Part shown: piece by piece, positions 34,632 through 45,434 of the stretch
How the letters are laid out: the number at the start of each line of letters is the position of its first letter
Position numbering within the stretch: the first letter of the stretch is position 1
Source: Ditylenchus dipsaci
Taxonomy: Eukaryota; Nematoda; Chromadorea; Rhabditida; Anguinidae
NCBI GenBank assembly: GCA_004194705.1
Contig: SADC01001291.1
Location: 1,054,001 to 1,118,000, forward strand
Direction: 5' to 3'
DNA length: 64,000 nt
Notes under the pieces: model-generated
What the model was told of the DNA's origin: nothing
The model's database searches: none
Seen by the model: the letters and a program-made list of their open reading frames with translations, nothing else
Program-made: the position numbers and the translations under genes

Positions 34632-36612
34632 TTATTAAAGTAGGGGTGAAAGCTGTTAAGGAGATATTCTCGACACCAAAGGATTAGTCCAAGTTTTTCC
34701 TTTTTTATATTTGGTTTTTGAGCCATATATTGTCGACAACTCGGTGTTACGATGTCGAACAAACTTGTGCAGAATTAAAAGTTGAACTAGCATCATTGAT
34801 ATCAGAGTTTCTTAATTCCTTCGAAAATGCCCTAAAAACGGAAATGGAAATGAAAAAAAACTACACGAAAAAGGTTGATTAGTCTTCTATTGCAATTCGA
34901 TTTTTAGGGTATTTTTTGAAGAAATTCTGATATACCGTAAATTCTTTAATAAAAGAACATGTCCTTTTATTTTTCAACCCCTTCGCACACATGTCCGTTA
35001 ATTAGAGTGTGTCCGTTTATTAGAGAGTGTCCTTTCATTTGGCGCCAGCGAAAAAATTTCATCATCTAACAAAAACCGAAAATTTTTGTTCAAAGGAAAT
35101 TTTGACTCGGGACGAAGTCAAAACAAGTGTTTCAACTTTATTTATTTATTTTATTTATTGTTAACGTATTAAATACGCGACTAAAATCGCTGAAAATTGA
35201 AGTACATAATTTGTAATCAGTAAGTAATTTAAAGAGTCTTCCTTCATCCGAAAAGAAGAAAGTGGCATATTATATGCCGTTAAAAAGAGGAGATGCAGGG
35301 CTACAAAGCGGTATTAAAAGAGAAGAGATATAATTTCAGAATTTACTAGAAACAAGGCTTTGAAAATCCGTCGGGTATTTTTGGGATACCCGGTAAAAAT
35401 AATGAAAATGTTAGGTTCCTTGTTTGACGGACTGTCCCAGCTGGTTTTTAGTAGCTAATTATTGTTGAAGAGAACTGTCGCTGCACAGCGACGAAGCTAC
35501 TCCAAAGAAGAAAGAAATCGGATAGTTTGACTAAGTTTATTAGAGGCGCGAAAGAAGTTTTGGGGTGTAAATTAAATTGTAGCCGTTTTGTATAGGTAAT
35601 GGATCGTTACGTACGTGTTATATTCTTGTATTTCAACTCGTCCAGTTAAGTTTAATATTAAAAAAAATCTGGCATAATGGGCATTTTTGATGTGGTGGAG
35701 ACTTATCTTGCCCCATAGAGCAGATTACCGTATTTCTTCTAATAGAAGCCCATGGGCTTCTATTTTTCGACCTCTCAAAAATCTTGAAATTGTCAATCAA
35801 AAATGACCTTAACTCCGAAACCTTAGTCAAAAATAGGGGGGGGGGCTTCTATTAGAGCATGGGCTTATATTAGAGGAAGTAGGGTATATTTTGCTTGACA
35901 AAAGGCGAGGCTGCTTTTCCAATAGACTGGTTTCTGTGGGAAAAATTTACCGTCACTCGCGTAGCTAAGCTTGTTTTTGTTGACCATTTTAACTGTGATT
36001 CTAGGGAACATTCTTGGTAAAACAAAACATACGTCTACTCTGAAAAGTAATGAATAAGGCTTACTTCCAGGACGTCCTACAAAGTATAATCTGACCGCTA
36101 AAGATCTTTTAGAGTCAGAGCCGTTACTAGAATTTTCGTAAGAAAAGCAAAATCAATTTGTAGTGTCACAAACAGAATTCCAAAATGTAGATGAATTCGA
36201 TGTAGATGAATTAGGTGTAGATGAATTCACCGTCGCCCGAAATCAGCCTTGAAAATGTTAGCAAAGATAATATTTTGTTGTTTGATGATTGATTTTAGTT
36301 GAATTTGTTCAATAAAATTTGTGGTGTCCGTTTATAAGAGAGTGTCCGTTTATTAGAGAGTGTCCTTTTATTTTTCAACCCCTTCGCACACATGTCCGTT
36401 AATTAGAGTGTGTCCGTTCATTAGAGAGTGTCCTTTTATTAAAGAATTTAAGGTAGATTATTTTAGTCCAACTTTTGATTCTGCACAAATTTGTCTGACA
36501 TTGCAACATCAAGTTATCGACAAAATATGGCTCTAAAACCACGTTAAAAAAAATACAAACCTGCGATTAATCCTTTCGTGTCGAGACTATCTCCTTAACA
36601 GATTTCACCCCT
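34632..36612. mobile_element. About 2-kb inverted-arm element enclosing nested MITEs
   Basis: The segment at 34632-34784 (gggtgaaagctgttaaggag, gtcgacaact) returns inverted at 36467-36612. Inside are matching ends taccgtaaattctttaataa at 34935 and its near-inverse ending near 36453, tandem gtgtccgtttattagagag units at both sides, and a complete MITE at 35728-35884. No transposase frame was seen. Confidence 0.6.
35728..35884. mobile_element. CCGTATTT-family MITE nested in the 34.6-36.6 kb element
   Basis: TA-flanked; left end CCGTATTTCTTCTAATAGAA, right end ttagaggaagtaggg; interior gcccatgggcttctattttt. Confidence 0.75.
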
Positions 36613-36804
36613 TCTTTAAAAGATATATGGTAGAAAAACAAGGCACTTTCAAGCCAAAACAAGGCAGATATAAGATTTATCCAAATTTGATGCAGTTCAC
36701 AAATCAGTATTAGTGGCAACAGACTAATATAATTTACAGATAAAAAGACTGTAATTTTGTAATTTCTGATTTCTTCTGCTTTGCAATAGAAAGCAATAAA
36801 TAGC

Positions 36805-37101
36805 AGAATGATGAAGAGGAACAGTTTGTACACAAATCACGGCATGCATGACCAACAAAGAAACTGTGAGAAGAGGCTGATCGCATTCGAGAAATTGATT
36901 GGTTCTGAGAAGGCAAAAAAAGCTAAGGCAAATATAAAGAGTCTTTCAATATTCCTCACTGGAGGAGAGGATGAACATGTAATCGCTACACGCGATCGGC
37001 TAACACCTCAGGGTCTTAGAAACGAAAACAAAGAAGCAGGCTTCTACTCAATGATTTCAACATCGCGAAAAGTATTTTTCTTGGCAATAACAATTTTTTA
37101 G
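36805..37101 (+). pseudogene. hAT transposase C-terminal fragment (possible)
   Basis: The open frame includes SIFLTGGEDEHVIATRDRL followed by TPQGLRNENK, resembling the hAT dimerisation region (aG...R-x-RL-P...L). The rest is unrecognised. It is probably the remnant of a hAT transposon. Confidence 0.4.
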
Positions 37102-37254
37102 GCTATTTGAGAAATTCACCACCTGATCTGAGAATTAGGCAGTGTTTTCAAAACTCAAGCTCAAACAGTTTGAACCTCAAACATCAAGTCAAACTCAAGC
37201 TACTATTGTAGTTTATCAATTACTGGTTTCCAGATGTCTGTTTTCTCCATCGAT

Positions 37255-37420
37255 TCACCCAGTCAAACACAAAGGATGCTGAAAAAGCGCAGCCGAGATC
37301 CGATCTGGGATAGCTTTACCGAGGTCGGAGATTTGCACAATGTCAAGATGAGGTGCAACCAGGGCGAGCAGGCAGAAAATACCATACAATGTCTTTGTTT
37401 CGTATGCCTCATGTTTCTTA
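37255..37420 (+). pseudogene. BED-type zinc finger fragment (possible hAT N-terminus)
   Basis: KKRSRDPIWDSFTEV followed by KMRCNQ and later Cys/His residues fits the start of a BED finger, the usual N-terminus of hAT transposases. It lies downstream of a hAT C-terminal-like fragment, so two truncated copies in tandem are likely. Confidence 0.35.
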
Positions 37421-38811
37421 AGATCGTAACCATGCACAAGACGTCGCTTACTAGTCAATGGGGACACAGACACAAAGATATGATGCAGCCTACTAAAAAG
37501 ATTCTAATTTTGTATAGGATCAACTGAAATCTTTATTTTTGATGACAACCGATACCCAGACGAAAGCCGAGGATCTCCTCTTTCAGAAAATACAGACCAC
37601 GTTTTGTAAATTAGAGAGTTTAGAAAAGTAAAAAAAAAGTCTCTATTTACAACTACCACTGTCCGTTCATTTTCCATTTTAATAGAAAATGTACCTTTTT
37701 TACTTTTTCAAACTCTCTAATTTGCTCTAATTTGGTCTGTATTTTTTGAAAATGAAATCCCCAGCTTATGTTTGGGGTATAAGGTATCATCGAAAATAGA
37801 AAAATTTAGCTGACCTCATACAAAATTAAAATTGATGACAAAACTCATTTTCAAAATTCTGAAACCCCGTGGTTCATTTAACACCCGTAATTTTAACTGC
37901 AATAGTGTTCTTTTCGAGAATATATTGAATGAATCAACTCATCTAATGTGCTGACACTATACAATTGGTCGAGCCAAATAATTTTGAAAGATACCGAGTT
38001 TTATCAGAATTAATTTTAAAAGTTGATTTTTATTGTTTCCTTTTTTTAGAGCCCGCAACACTTGGTCAGTTCTACAAGATGGTCAATTTTCAGCTGATGG
38101 CTTTTCTAGAAGATGACCCCAAATTGTGTATTTGAGGTGCTTTATCCTAGAATAATTTTCCATGTGTTTCCTTGGTCCCTTTTTAAACGTATTCTATTAT
38201 AGTTCTATTATATTCCTCTCGGTATAAGGTCACATCTCCCTGCCATAAAAAAAGTTCTGACACTTTTTTACCCTGATTTTTGAAGTCTTTTGCCACTTGT
38301 CTTCAGATGATCTAGCCCTGAAAATTGCAGGTATTGCGATTTTGCCGGTCATTATTGTTAACCGCATTAGTTTTTCTGTAAAGACTGAAGGCTAAAGGAA
38401 GGAACAAAAGAGAGAAGATACCTTGATATAAAGTCACTTTGTTTTCAAATAAATGCGTTGTATCAAGAATCGCGGGTCTTTACGGTAACATAATTCAATT
38501 ATTTCAAAAAGTATTAAAATCTAAATTCTTGCTATTTTCAGACTAGATTGGAAAAAGACTTCAAATTTTGAAGTAAAAAAGTGTCTCACCCTAGGCGGGA
38601 TCTGACGTTACATCGAGGGTCGACTGTAATCGTTTTTAAAGCAATAGAGATTCAATTGAGACAACTTTTGGAATTAGCGCAAACACACCAAGTCGAAAAT
38701 TCTGTACACGTATAAATTTTTATTGATCATAAATTAGCAAAAAAACAAAGCAAATCCTTATATAATTTTGTGTTTCTGTTGATTTTTTGTCAATTTAGAA
38801 TGAAAGCTTAG

Positions 38812-38985
38812 AGTGGAGCAAAAGTGCTGCAATACATATGTTACTGGATGTTGCATGGACGTCCAACCTATAGATGTGAATTGGGACATATGCACTAAAG
38901 AAAATTGCACTCTTCCATTAGGTGTTATCCAGTTAGATTTAAAGACTCCTTGCCGAAATTCCACTAATCATTTGATAAATTAAAG
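38812..38985 (+). CDS. Possible exon of a small cysteine-rich secreted protein
   Basis: After a gcttag acceptor the plus strand is open to TAA and encodes about 55 residues with seven cysteines (EQKCCNTYVTGCCMDV, then DICTKENCTL and TPCRNST). The spacing suggests a disulfide-rich domain tail, but no upstream exon or signal peptide was found. The antisense frame is also open, so chance is possible. Confidence 0.25.
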
Positions 38986-39224
38986 GTTTAAACTTATATA
39001 AGCTTCTAAATTATTTGAATTTACATAAATTTTTTCAATTACTCATAATGGTCAAAAAAACTTTTTTTTTCAAGCACAAAACTAATAGCAAACTTTTTTA
39101 TATTAAACGTTCGGCAGACCCTTCTTTATCAATCCCAAAAACATATTTTCACGAAAATCAGCGTTCTTCTTGGAATTTATTTATTATGATCAGAAATTCA
39201 TAAAAAATATGTGGTTGCAGTATA

Positions 39225-39610
39225 GAATCCCCCACACAGAGTGCTCGGATGGAAGATATAACCTCATGTTCGTGTTTCTCGACCCCAGTTTCATGAGAGA
39301 GCCGGCTGTTTTTTGTTTCTGAGAAAAAAAAATTCGAACCACAGGGGGTATCATAACGGAAGTCAATGTTAGACCTCGGTTCGTTTCAAAACATGTGAAA
39401 ATTGACATTTTCAAGAAATATTTTTTGAATTTCTTGGCATTTTGTTTATTTTAAAGTAATTATGATTTCGAATTCGGGGGGCTGTGCCCCCCCCCCCCTG
39501 TGGTTCGAAATTTTCTTCTCAGAAACAAAAAAAAACTCATGAACTCGGGGTCGAGAAACACGAATAAGAGGTTATCTCCTCCATCTGAGAACTCTGCGTG
39601 GGGGTTGGAT
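39225..39610. repeat. Inverted repeat around a 150-bp spacer
   Basis: The arm at 39225-39345 (gtgtttctcgacccca, tttctgagaaaaaaaa, ttcgaaccacaggggg) returns inverted at 39497-39610. Probably a fold-back MITE. Confidence 0.6.
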
Positions 39611-39891
39611 TTTATACTCAAGCCAAATATGTGACTTGACCTTATGCTAGCGATACAATTGTTTTTGACTTGCCCTTTAGTAATTAAGGTTGATAAACCT
39701 GAAAAGGGTGGATTTTGAGCAAGAAGGGTAATTCTCGAGCGTTTTTCATACTTCCCCCCTTTAATAAGGGGGTCAAACACCCTAATTAAAAATAATTTTG
39801 GAGAAAATACACCAAATATAAGGTAAACTCTACTAAAAAATTTGTCTGATTTCTGTGAATATTTCTTATTTCTCGATGATGCAGTTTACTA

Positions 39892-40131
39892 CACGGTGTT
39901 TCAAAAAAACTCCTCCATTTTTGAAAAATAATTTTAATCGATTTTTTAAAGCAATTTTTGAGCGTAATTCATACTTTATCCACTCCTTTTCAATGTTTAT
40001 CATAGAAAATAACATTAACAGTGTGTTCAAGATCTAATATCCGCAGGTTTCCGAAAAATTCGCAAATCGGCCGGGCAAGGGGTTACGTACACCAACTTTT
40101 TAAAAATGGGGGAGTTTTTTGAAACACCCTG
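39892..40131. mobile_element. MITE with ACAGGGTGTTTCAAA-type ends
   Basis: TA-flanked; left end cacggtgtttcaaaaaaact, right end agttttttgaaacaccctg. Such ends are common in Tc/mariner-like MITEs of invertebrates. Confidence 0.7.
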
Positions 40132-41000
40132 TATGTGAAGCATCTCCTAATATTTTTTATTTAAAAAAGTGGGTGACCCAGTTGTACTAGGGCTTTTTAC
40201 ATCAAAAAAAGTCAATCCATATTTTGTTTCTTGCCACTTCCGTTAGAAAACACTATCCTTGGCTGAAAATATACGTTTAAAAAGTAGTTCATCTTTAGAC
40301 GATAACACTTTGCAGTGCGACTACTATACTGTAGTAGCAGTGGTAGTAGTAGTTTACTGCATACACACACTCCACCATCCTCTTACATATAAATTATGGA
40401 AAAGTAATTTTTGACTCGTTTTATTCTCGACTTGTTTTACATCTAACCTTAGTTACACAATAAATTGCCTTTTCGTAGTTTTTATTCCTATCCTAGTTCG
40501 AACTTTTATTTGTATGCAATTTACAATTTCTTTGCTATTTGATACTGTTTTTTCTCCAGCCAAGTGGATTATTCACGATCCTCTCGAAAATCGCAACATT
40601 TGAAAGTCGATCTTGCGCTTGTGTTCTTGAAAAAATTCGTGAAAGTTGGATCAATATAGTTTAGGGCAGTTAACGCAATATAATACGATGTAAAAATTTT
40701 CTCCTAGTCGGGATTAAGGTTCTCAAAGTTTAAAGGGGTCGGCTAACTAGAATTTGCAAATCCTGAATGTGGTTTACACTTATTTTATAATTTTACCTCT
40801 GTTTTGCGTATAACTCTATTTTTGCCAATTTCATATGTGTTCCTAAAGTTAACTCTCGATATAACAAAACCCTGATAAGATCGTTCTTGTCTTGTGTCCG
40901 ATTATTTTTTATTTAGGTTTTAAAGTCTTTTGCCAGTTGCCTTTGTTTAGTCTAGTCGTTAAAATCGCAATTATTCCGTTTTTACACATCGTTTTTTTAA

Positions 41001-41604
41001 GGGTAAAACGGAATTTTGCAGCTAATTCTCGTAATTTTGCAGCTAATTTTTTTTGCAGCTAATTCTCGTAATTTTGCAGCAAATCCTTGTAATCTTGCAG
41101 CAAGTATGAGTGCATTTTGCGGGAATTTGAATTTCCTAGTCAAAAGATGACTTGGATCGCTCAGAATCCCAGCCCGGAGTGGTCAGAAGCCCCTGAAAGT
41201 TGGTTTTTTGGGGGTTTACTAAAGGGGGGGGGGTAAAAATTTTTTGCGAAAAATCGATTGGGCGGATCAGAATTCCGGTCCGATCGGCTTAATCGCTCAG
41301 AATTCCGCCCTGAACCACTCCAAACCGTCATAAACCTGAAATTCTGAGCGATTAAGCCGATCGGACCGGAATTCTGATCCGCCCAATCGAATTTTCGCAA
41401 AAAGTTTACCCCCCCCCCCTTTAGTAAACCCCAAAAAACCAACTTTCAGGGGCTTCTGACCACTCCGGCCTGGGATTCTGAGCGATCCAAGTCATCTTTT
41501 GACTAGGAAATTCGAATTCCCGCAAAATTCACTCATATTTGCTGCAAGATTACAAGGATTTGCTGCAAAATTACGAGAATTAGCTGCAAAATTCCGTTTT
41601 ACCC
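41001..41604. mobile_element. Fold-back element, copy 2, with 9-bp target duplication
   Basis: The ends gggtaaaacggaattttgca and its complement bound a near-perfect palindrome of 604 bp. Outer arms are tandem gcagctaattctcgtaatttt-type units; inner arms carry the shared core (gacttggatcgctc, cccctgaaagtt). Flanks are identical 9-mers, tttttttaa, at 40992-41000 and 41605-41613. Nine-base duplications are typical of Mutator-like elements. No coding capacity. Confidence 0.9.
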
Positions 41605-42088
41605 TTTTTTTAACCCGATAATTTTGCCGTAAAAAGATCCGCTAGTATCAAAAAGGAGGTGTCATGCATCAGCGAGTCTTCACGGCGAAACTGTTTCCAC
41701 CTACAAAAGCGACCTGCAAAATTAAAATTTTTGTGATTTTTCGGAGTAGATTAATCGAAGACAACTGTCAAAAGACTTTACCAATGGAGGTACTAATGTG
41801 ACCGCACTGGACCAAGTGTCCCCTAACTACCTATTAATATAAAAAAAACAATGAAATGTAGTTTTCTGCTGATTAGCTACAGAATGGTACTAAAAATTTT
41901 CCAAAAAAATGATTACTATCTTAGAATGAAAAGACCTTTTAAGTCGACACTCATTGTGCTTAAATATTTGTGCAAACTACTGACGATAATACAATATTTA
42001 CCAATATTTAACTTTATGTTCAGCTGAATACACTCATAGTTTTAGGTCATCAAACACTTATCGAATTCTTTTTCCATTTCCATAAAAC

Positions 42089-44045
42089 ATGGTTAGTTGC
42101 ATTGCTTCCACATTCCAACTTAACCATTTACCTTAAGGCAGACACAGCTAAACAAAGCGCTGGAAGGATCGCGGCCAGAGCAGCAGCTGCTGCCAGTGGA
42201 GCTGTTAGACAACGGTATGTTTGCATACACATAAACACTGCTTTACAATAACCAATTGTATCATTTAGACGAGGAGCTGGGGGTACTGGAACCACTAACC
42301 GAACTCGGACCACTGCTGGTGGTGGTGGAGGTGGAGGAGGCGCCAGCATGAACACTGGAGGTCTCTGGCGATTCTACACCGAAGACTCCACTGGACTCAA
42401 AATGTATGTTTACTTGCCCAACTTAAAGAATGTTCCTTAATTCCCCTCCCACCAAGTATAGTAAATCCCAAGGGGGTTGACTCGATCCCGAGGGATGATC
42501 TTATATCCAGGTTCGGTTATAGTTAAGCCAGAGAAGAAATGTGCGACAAGTGGACCCCACCAGTACAAAAGCGTTTCCTACATTTTTTGTCTCAAATTGA
42601 TTTACCCAGTCAAATTAATCATTTAAAGGGGCATGCCCGTGCCCGACACGGAGAAAAGGCGGAAAAGGGGACCAGCAATTTTTTTTGTTTTTCGATTAAG
42701 TTTTACAAGTGTTCTCATCCAATTTTTTTAAGTTTTCTGCCTAGTTTTTAAAAGTAGTATAGGGTCATCAATATTAGATTTGATGCAAAACGAGTGAAAA
42801 ATGGAGGGATTCAAAAAAAATTGCTGGTCCCCGCCTTAAATTTTTGAAACGCACGGGCATGCCCCTTTAAAGAGGGGGGGGAGACTTTTACGGCTAGTTT
42901 TTGAAATCGACTACTACTTTACTTCACATAGCTTTTTTTTCATACCGTATTTATTCTATTAGAAAGCCATGGCCTTCTATTTTTCAACCTGTAAATATTT
43001 TCGGTTTGTTAAAAATGCAATAAAAAGTGGTTTACCCCCTAGTTTTGGCTCTAAGGGATGGCCTTCTATGAGAGACTGGCCTTCTAATAGAATAAATACG
43101 GTATGTATTGTTTTCTTATCTCAGATGTTTTCATACCGTTTTGTAGCTGAGATTTTTCTCTATCGATAAGGTGGTCCGACACCCTTATTAAAAATATTTT
43201 TTGAGAAAATCAGACCGACCTCAGACTAAAAAATCGTGGTTTTTTGCCTCGGTGTTTTTAGTGGAGTTTACCTTATATTTGGTGTATTTTCTCAAAAATT
43301 ATTTTTAATCAGGGTGTTTGACACCCTTATTTTCTCAGCTACAAAACGGTATGAAAACATCTGAGATAAGAAAGTAATACATAAGAAAAAAGCTATGATG
43401 TTAAGCTACGATCGATGTCAAAGTCTAGCCGTAAAAGTCCCCCCCCCTCCCTCTTTAATCTTCTAAATTTGAATTTCACGTGAAATAGTTATAAAAGTTA
43501 AGCCAGAGAAGAAATGTGCGACAAGTGGAATGAAATAGTGTGAAATAGTTATAATATAATATATAATATATACAATATAATATATATATAATGTGAAATA
43601 GTTATAAAAGTTTGGTGATGAGTCTGGTGTTTATGATGAGTCTGGTGTTTTTTTTCGAAAGTAATTACGTATGAATCAAATAGAACAATGTACCGCCTAA
43701 TTTTAAAAATTGGCCGCCGTTTTTGTTAATTTCTTTCCCAAAGTGAGGACTAACCAACCGCGGATAGTCGAAAATTTGCAGCAAACTCAGAAAAAGAAAA
43801 AAACAGCAAACTCAGAGATATTCTGGTGATAACTCCTATAAAAAAGGCTAGAATATGACCAACTTAAGAAAGTGACCGTTCAGTTGAATGTTGCTCACTT
43901 TAGTCAAAGAAACGACGTAATGAGTATATAATACAAAAAGATCATTTTCAGTGGACCAGTGCCGGTGTTGGTGATGAGTCTGGTGTTTATAGCCTCCGTA
44001 TTCGTGCTCCACATTTGGGGCAAGTATAGCAGAAGCAGCCATTGA
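42089..44045 (+). CDS. SEC61B: SEC61 beta subunit, four exons
   Basis: Tail-anchored beta subunit of the ER translocon. Coding pieces: ATG at 42089-42091, then 42138-42214, 42269-42403 and 43952-44045; all junctions are GT-AG and phase-compatible, giving 102 codons. The N-terminal cytosolic part is low complexity (Ala, Gly, Thr, Arg) with VRQR; the conserved [15 protein letters not shown] is followed after the last intron by [19 protein letters not shown] and HIWGKY, the diagnostic membrane anchor. The first intron, directly after ATG, is only 46 bp; an in-frame start farther upstream cannot be excluded. The 1.5-kb last intron is filled with MITEs and a partial copy of the last exon. AATAAA lies at 44126. 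Confidence 0.93.
42627..42866. mobile_element. TTAA-flanked MITE in the SEC61B last intron
   Basis: Inverted ends aggggcatgcccgtgc and gcacgggcatgcccct are flanked by TTAA on both sides. The interior matches the copy at 9797-10012. Confidence 0.8.
42876..43462. mobile_element. Fold-back element in the SEC61B intron hosting another MITE
   Basis: Outer arms: a poly-G tract followed by gacttttacggctag at the left, and ctagccgtaaaagtc followed by poly-C at the right; inner arms include ctcagatgttttcataccg and its inverse. Confidence 0.65.
42945..43101. mobile_element. CCGTATTT-family MITE with perfect 20-base ends
   Basis: Ends CCGTATTTATTCTATTAGAA and its exact complement are flanked by TA. 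Nested in the SEC61B-intron fold-back element. Confidence 0.88.
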
Positions 44046-44399
44046 GAGAGAAGCAGAAGGATGAGGAGAAATATTTTTCATTCGCACTAACACACATATT
44101 TATTGTTTGGCTTTATTGAGTTATGAATAAATGTGATAAAATACCGTCTTGTGTACACATATACTCGTAGATATTAGTTGTAAGAAATCAGCACAACTAG
44201 CTTGGCTATCAGCATGAGGCGTAGCAAAAGACCTGATTAGTTATTATTAGTTACTGATTAGTTAATAAAATGGCGAGAAAAAATAGACGAATTTCACAAA
44301 AAAAACAAAATGCTGTTTGTGAGAGAATTTTTGTGGCTGAAATTCAAATATAAAGTTTTGAAATTTAATTCTCATCAAAATTATAGTAAAAAATAAAAA

Positions 44400-44600
44400 G
44401 TGGTGGCTAACTGAGGTATTTTTCCTTATGCGGACCGGCTTTTAGGTGGCGGATAACCGAGGTGTGACGGTTAAACGAGTGAAGGTTAACTAGGGGGCAG
44501 GTTAGCTTTATTCCCTTACTGACCAGCCAAATAGGATTCAGTGTTGCGGATAACCAAGGGTGGCGGTTAACTGGAATGGCAGTTAAACGAGGTACGACTG
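44400..44600. mobile_element. pogo-like repeat fragment
   Basis: Repeated ggcggataaccgaggtg/gcggttaactgg units end with aacgaggtacgactg, a pogo/Tigger-type end. The left end is unclear. Confidence 0.5.
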
Positions 44601-44758
44601 TATACGAAAAGGCGATTAAAACTCAAGTTAAAATGACTTGCAGTCAACTTCCTGTACTTTATAATCTCTAATAACGCGCAAACCCACCCCCCTCCACTAG
44701 TTCAAACACTTGTCTATACCCTCTGCTCTTCACTCATTATACGTTTTTTAGTAACAGG

Positions 44759-45086
44759 CATAGTGACCGCGCCGTCTCCGGGCCCGGACCGTCTTCCGTC
44801 CCGTCCGGCCAAGGCCGGCTTTGACTTAACTGTTCACGGCCGGTAATGATGCTGGACGGCAATGGACGGCCGGCCAAAAATTTTTTATAGGACGTCATGG
44901 TGGACGGCCCGCGAAATTTTAAAAATCAGGACGGTACGGTAGACAAACAGTAAAAAGTATAAAAAATTAGCACGGCGGCCGAAGGCCGGCTCCCTGGTAA
45001 AAAAAATAGGCCAGTCGGACGGCATCCGAAAACACACGGATGGCGGACGGGACGCCGTCTCCTTTTGAAAAAATGTGGTCACTATG
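44759..45086. mobile_element. 328-bp GC-rich hAT-like MITE with exact 8-bp target duplication
   Basis: Ends catagtgacc and ggtcactatg; exact flanks gtaacagg at 44751-44758 and 45087-45094. The interior is rich in ggccgg and gacgg units and much more GC-rich than its surroundings. Confidence 0.85.
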
Positions 45087-45434
45087 GTAACAGGGGATCG
45101 ATCCTATTCAGTTGTCAATTTTTTCAATTACTGTGTTTGCTCTAGTAGGCCGACCGGTCAGTTTATTTTTCGACCTCCCAAAAATCTGAAAAATTTGGGT
45201 TCAATTCGAAAGTTTTTGGTGCTCAAACAAAATTAAAAGGTGAATTCGTTTAAACTCGCGGGAGTTGAGAAAACGCAAAAACAGTGATGTGAAATAATTT
45301 CTCTTGGATAAGATAAAAATCTTCGAAGTAGAGCGGGCTCATGTATAAAGAGAAGTCGGCCTATTGGTTTGCGACCATTGTGGGCTTTTCTTGAATAAGA
45401 CATTTGTTTCATCATAAAAAGATTTTATTTCATA

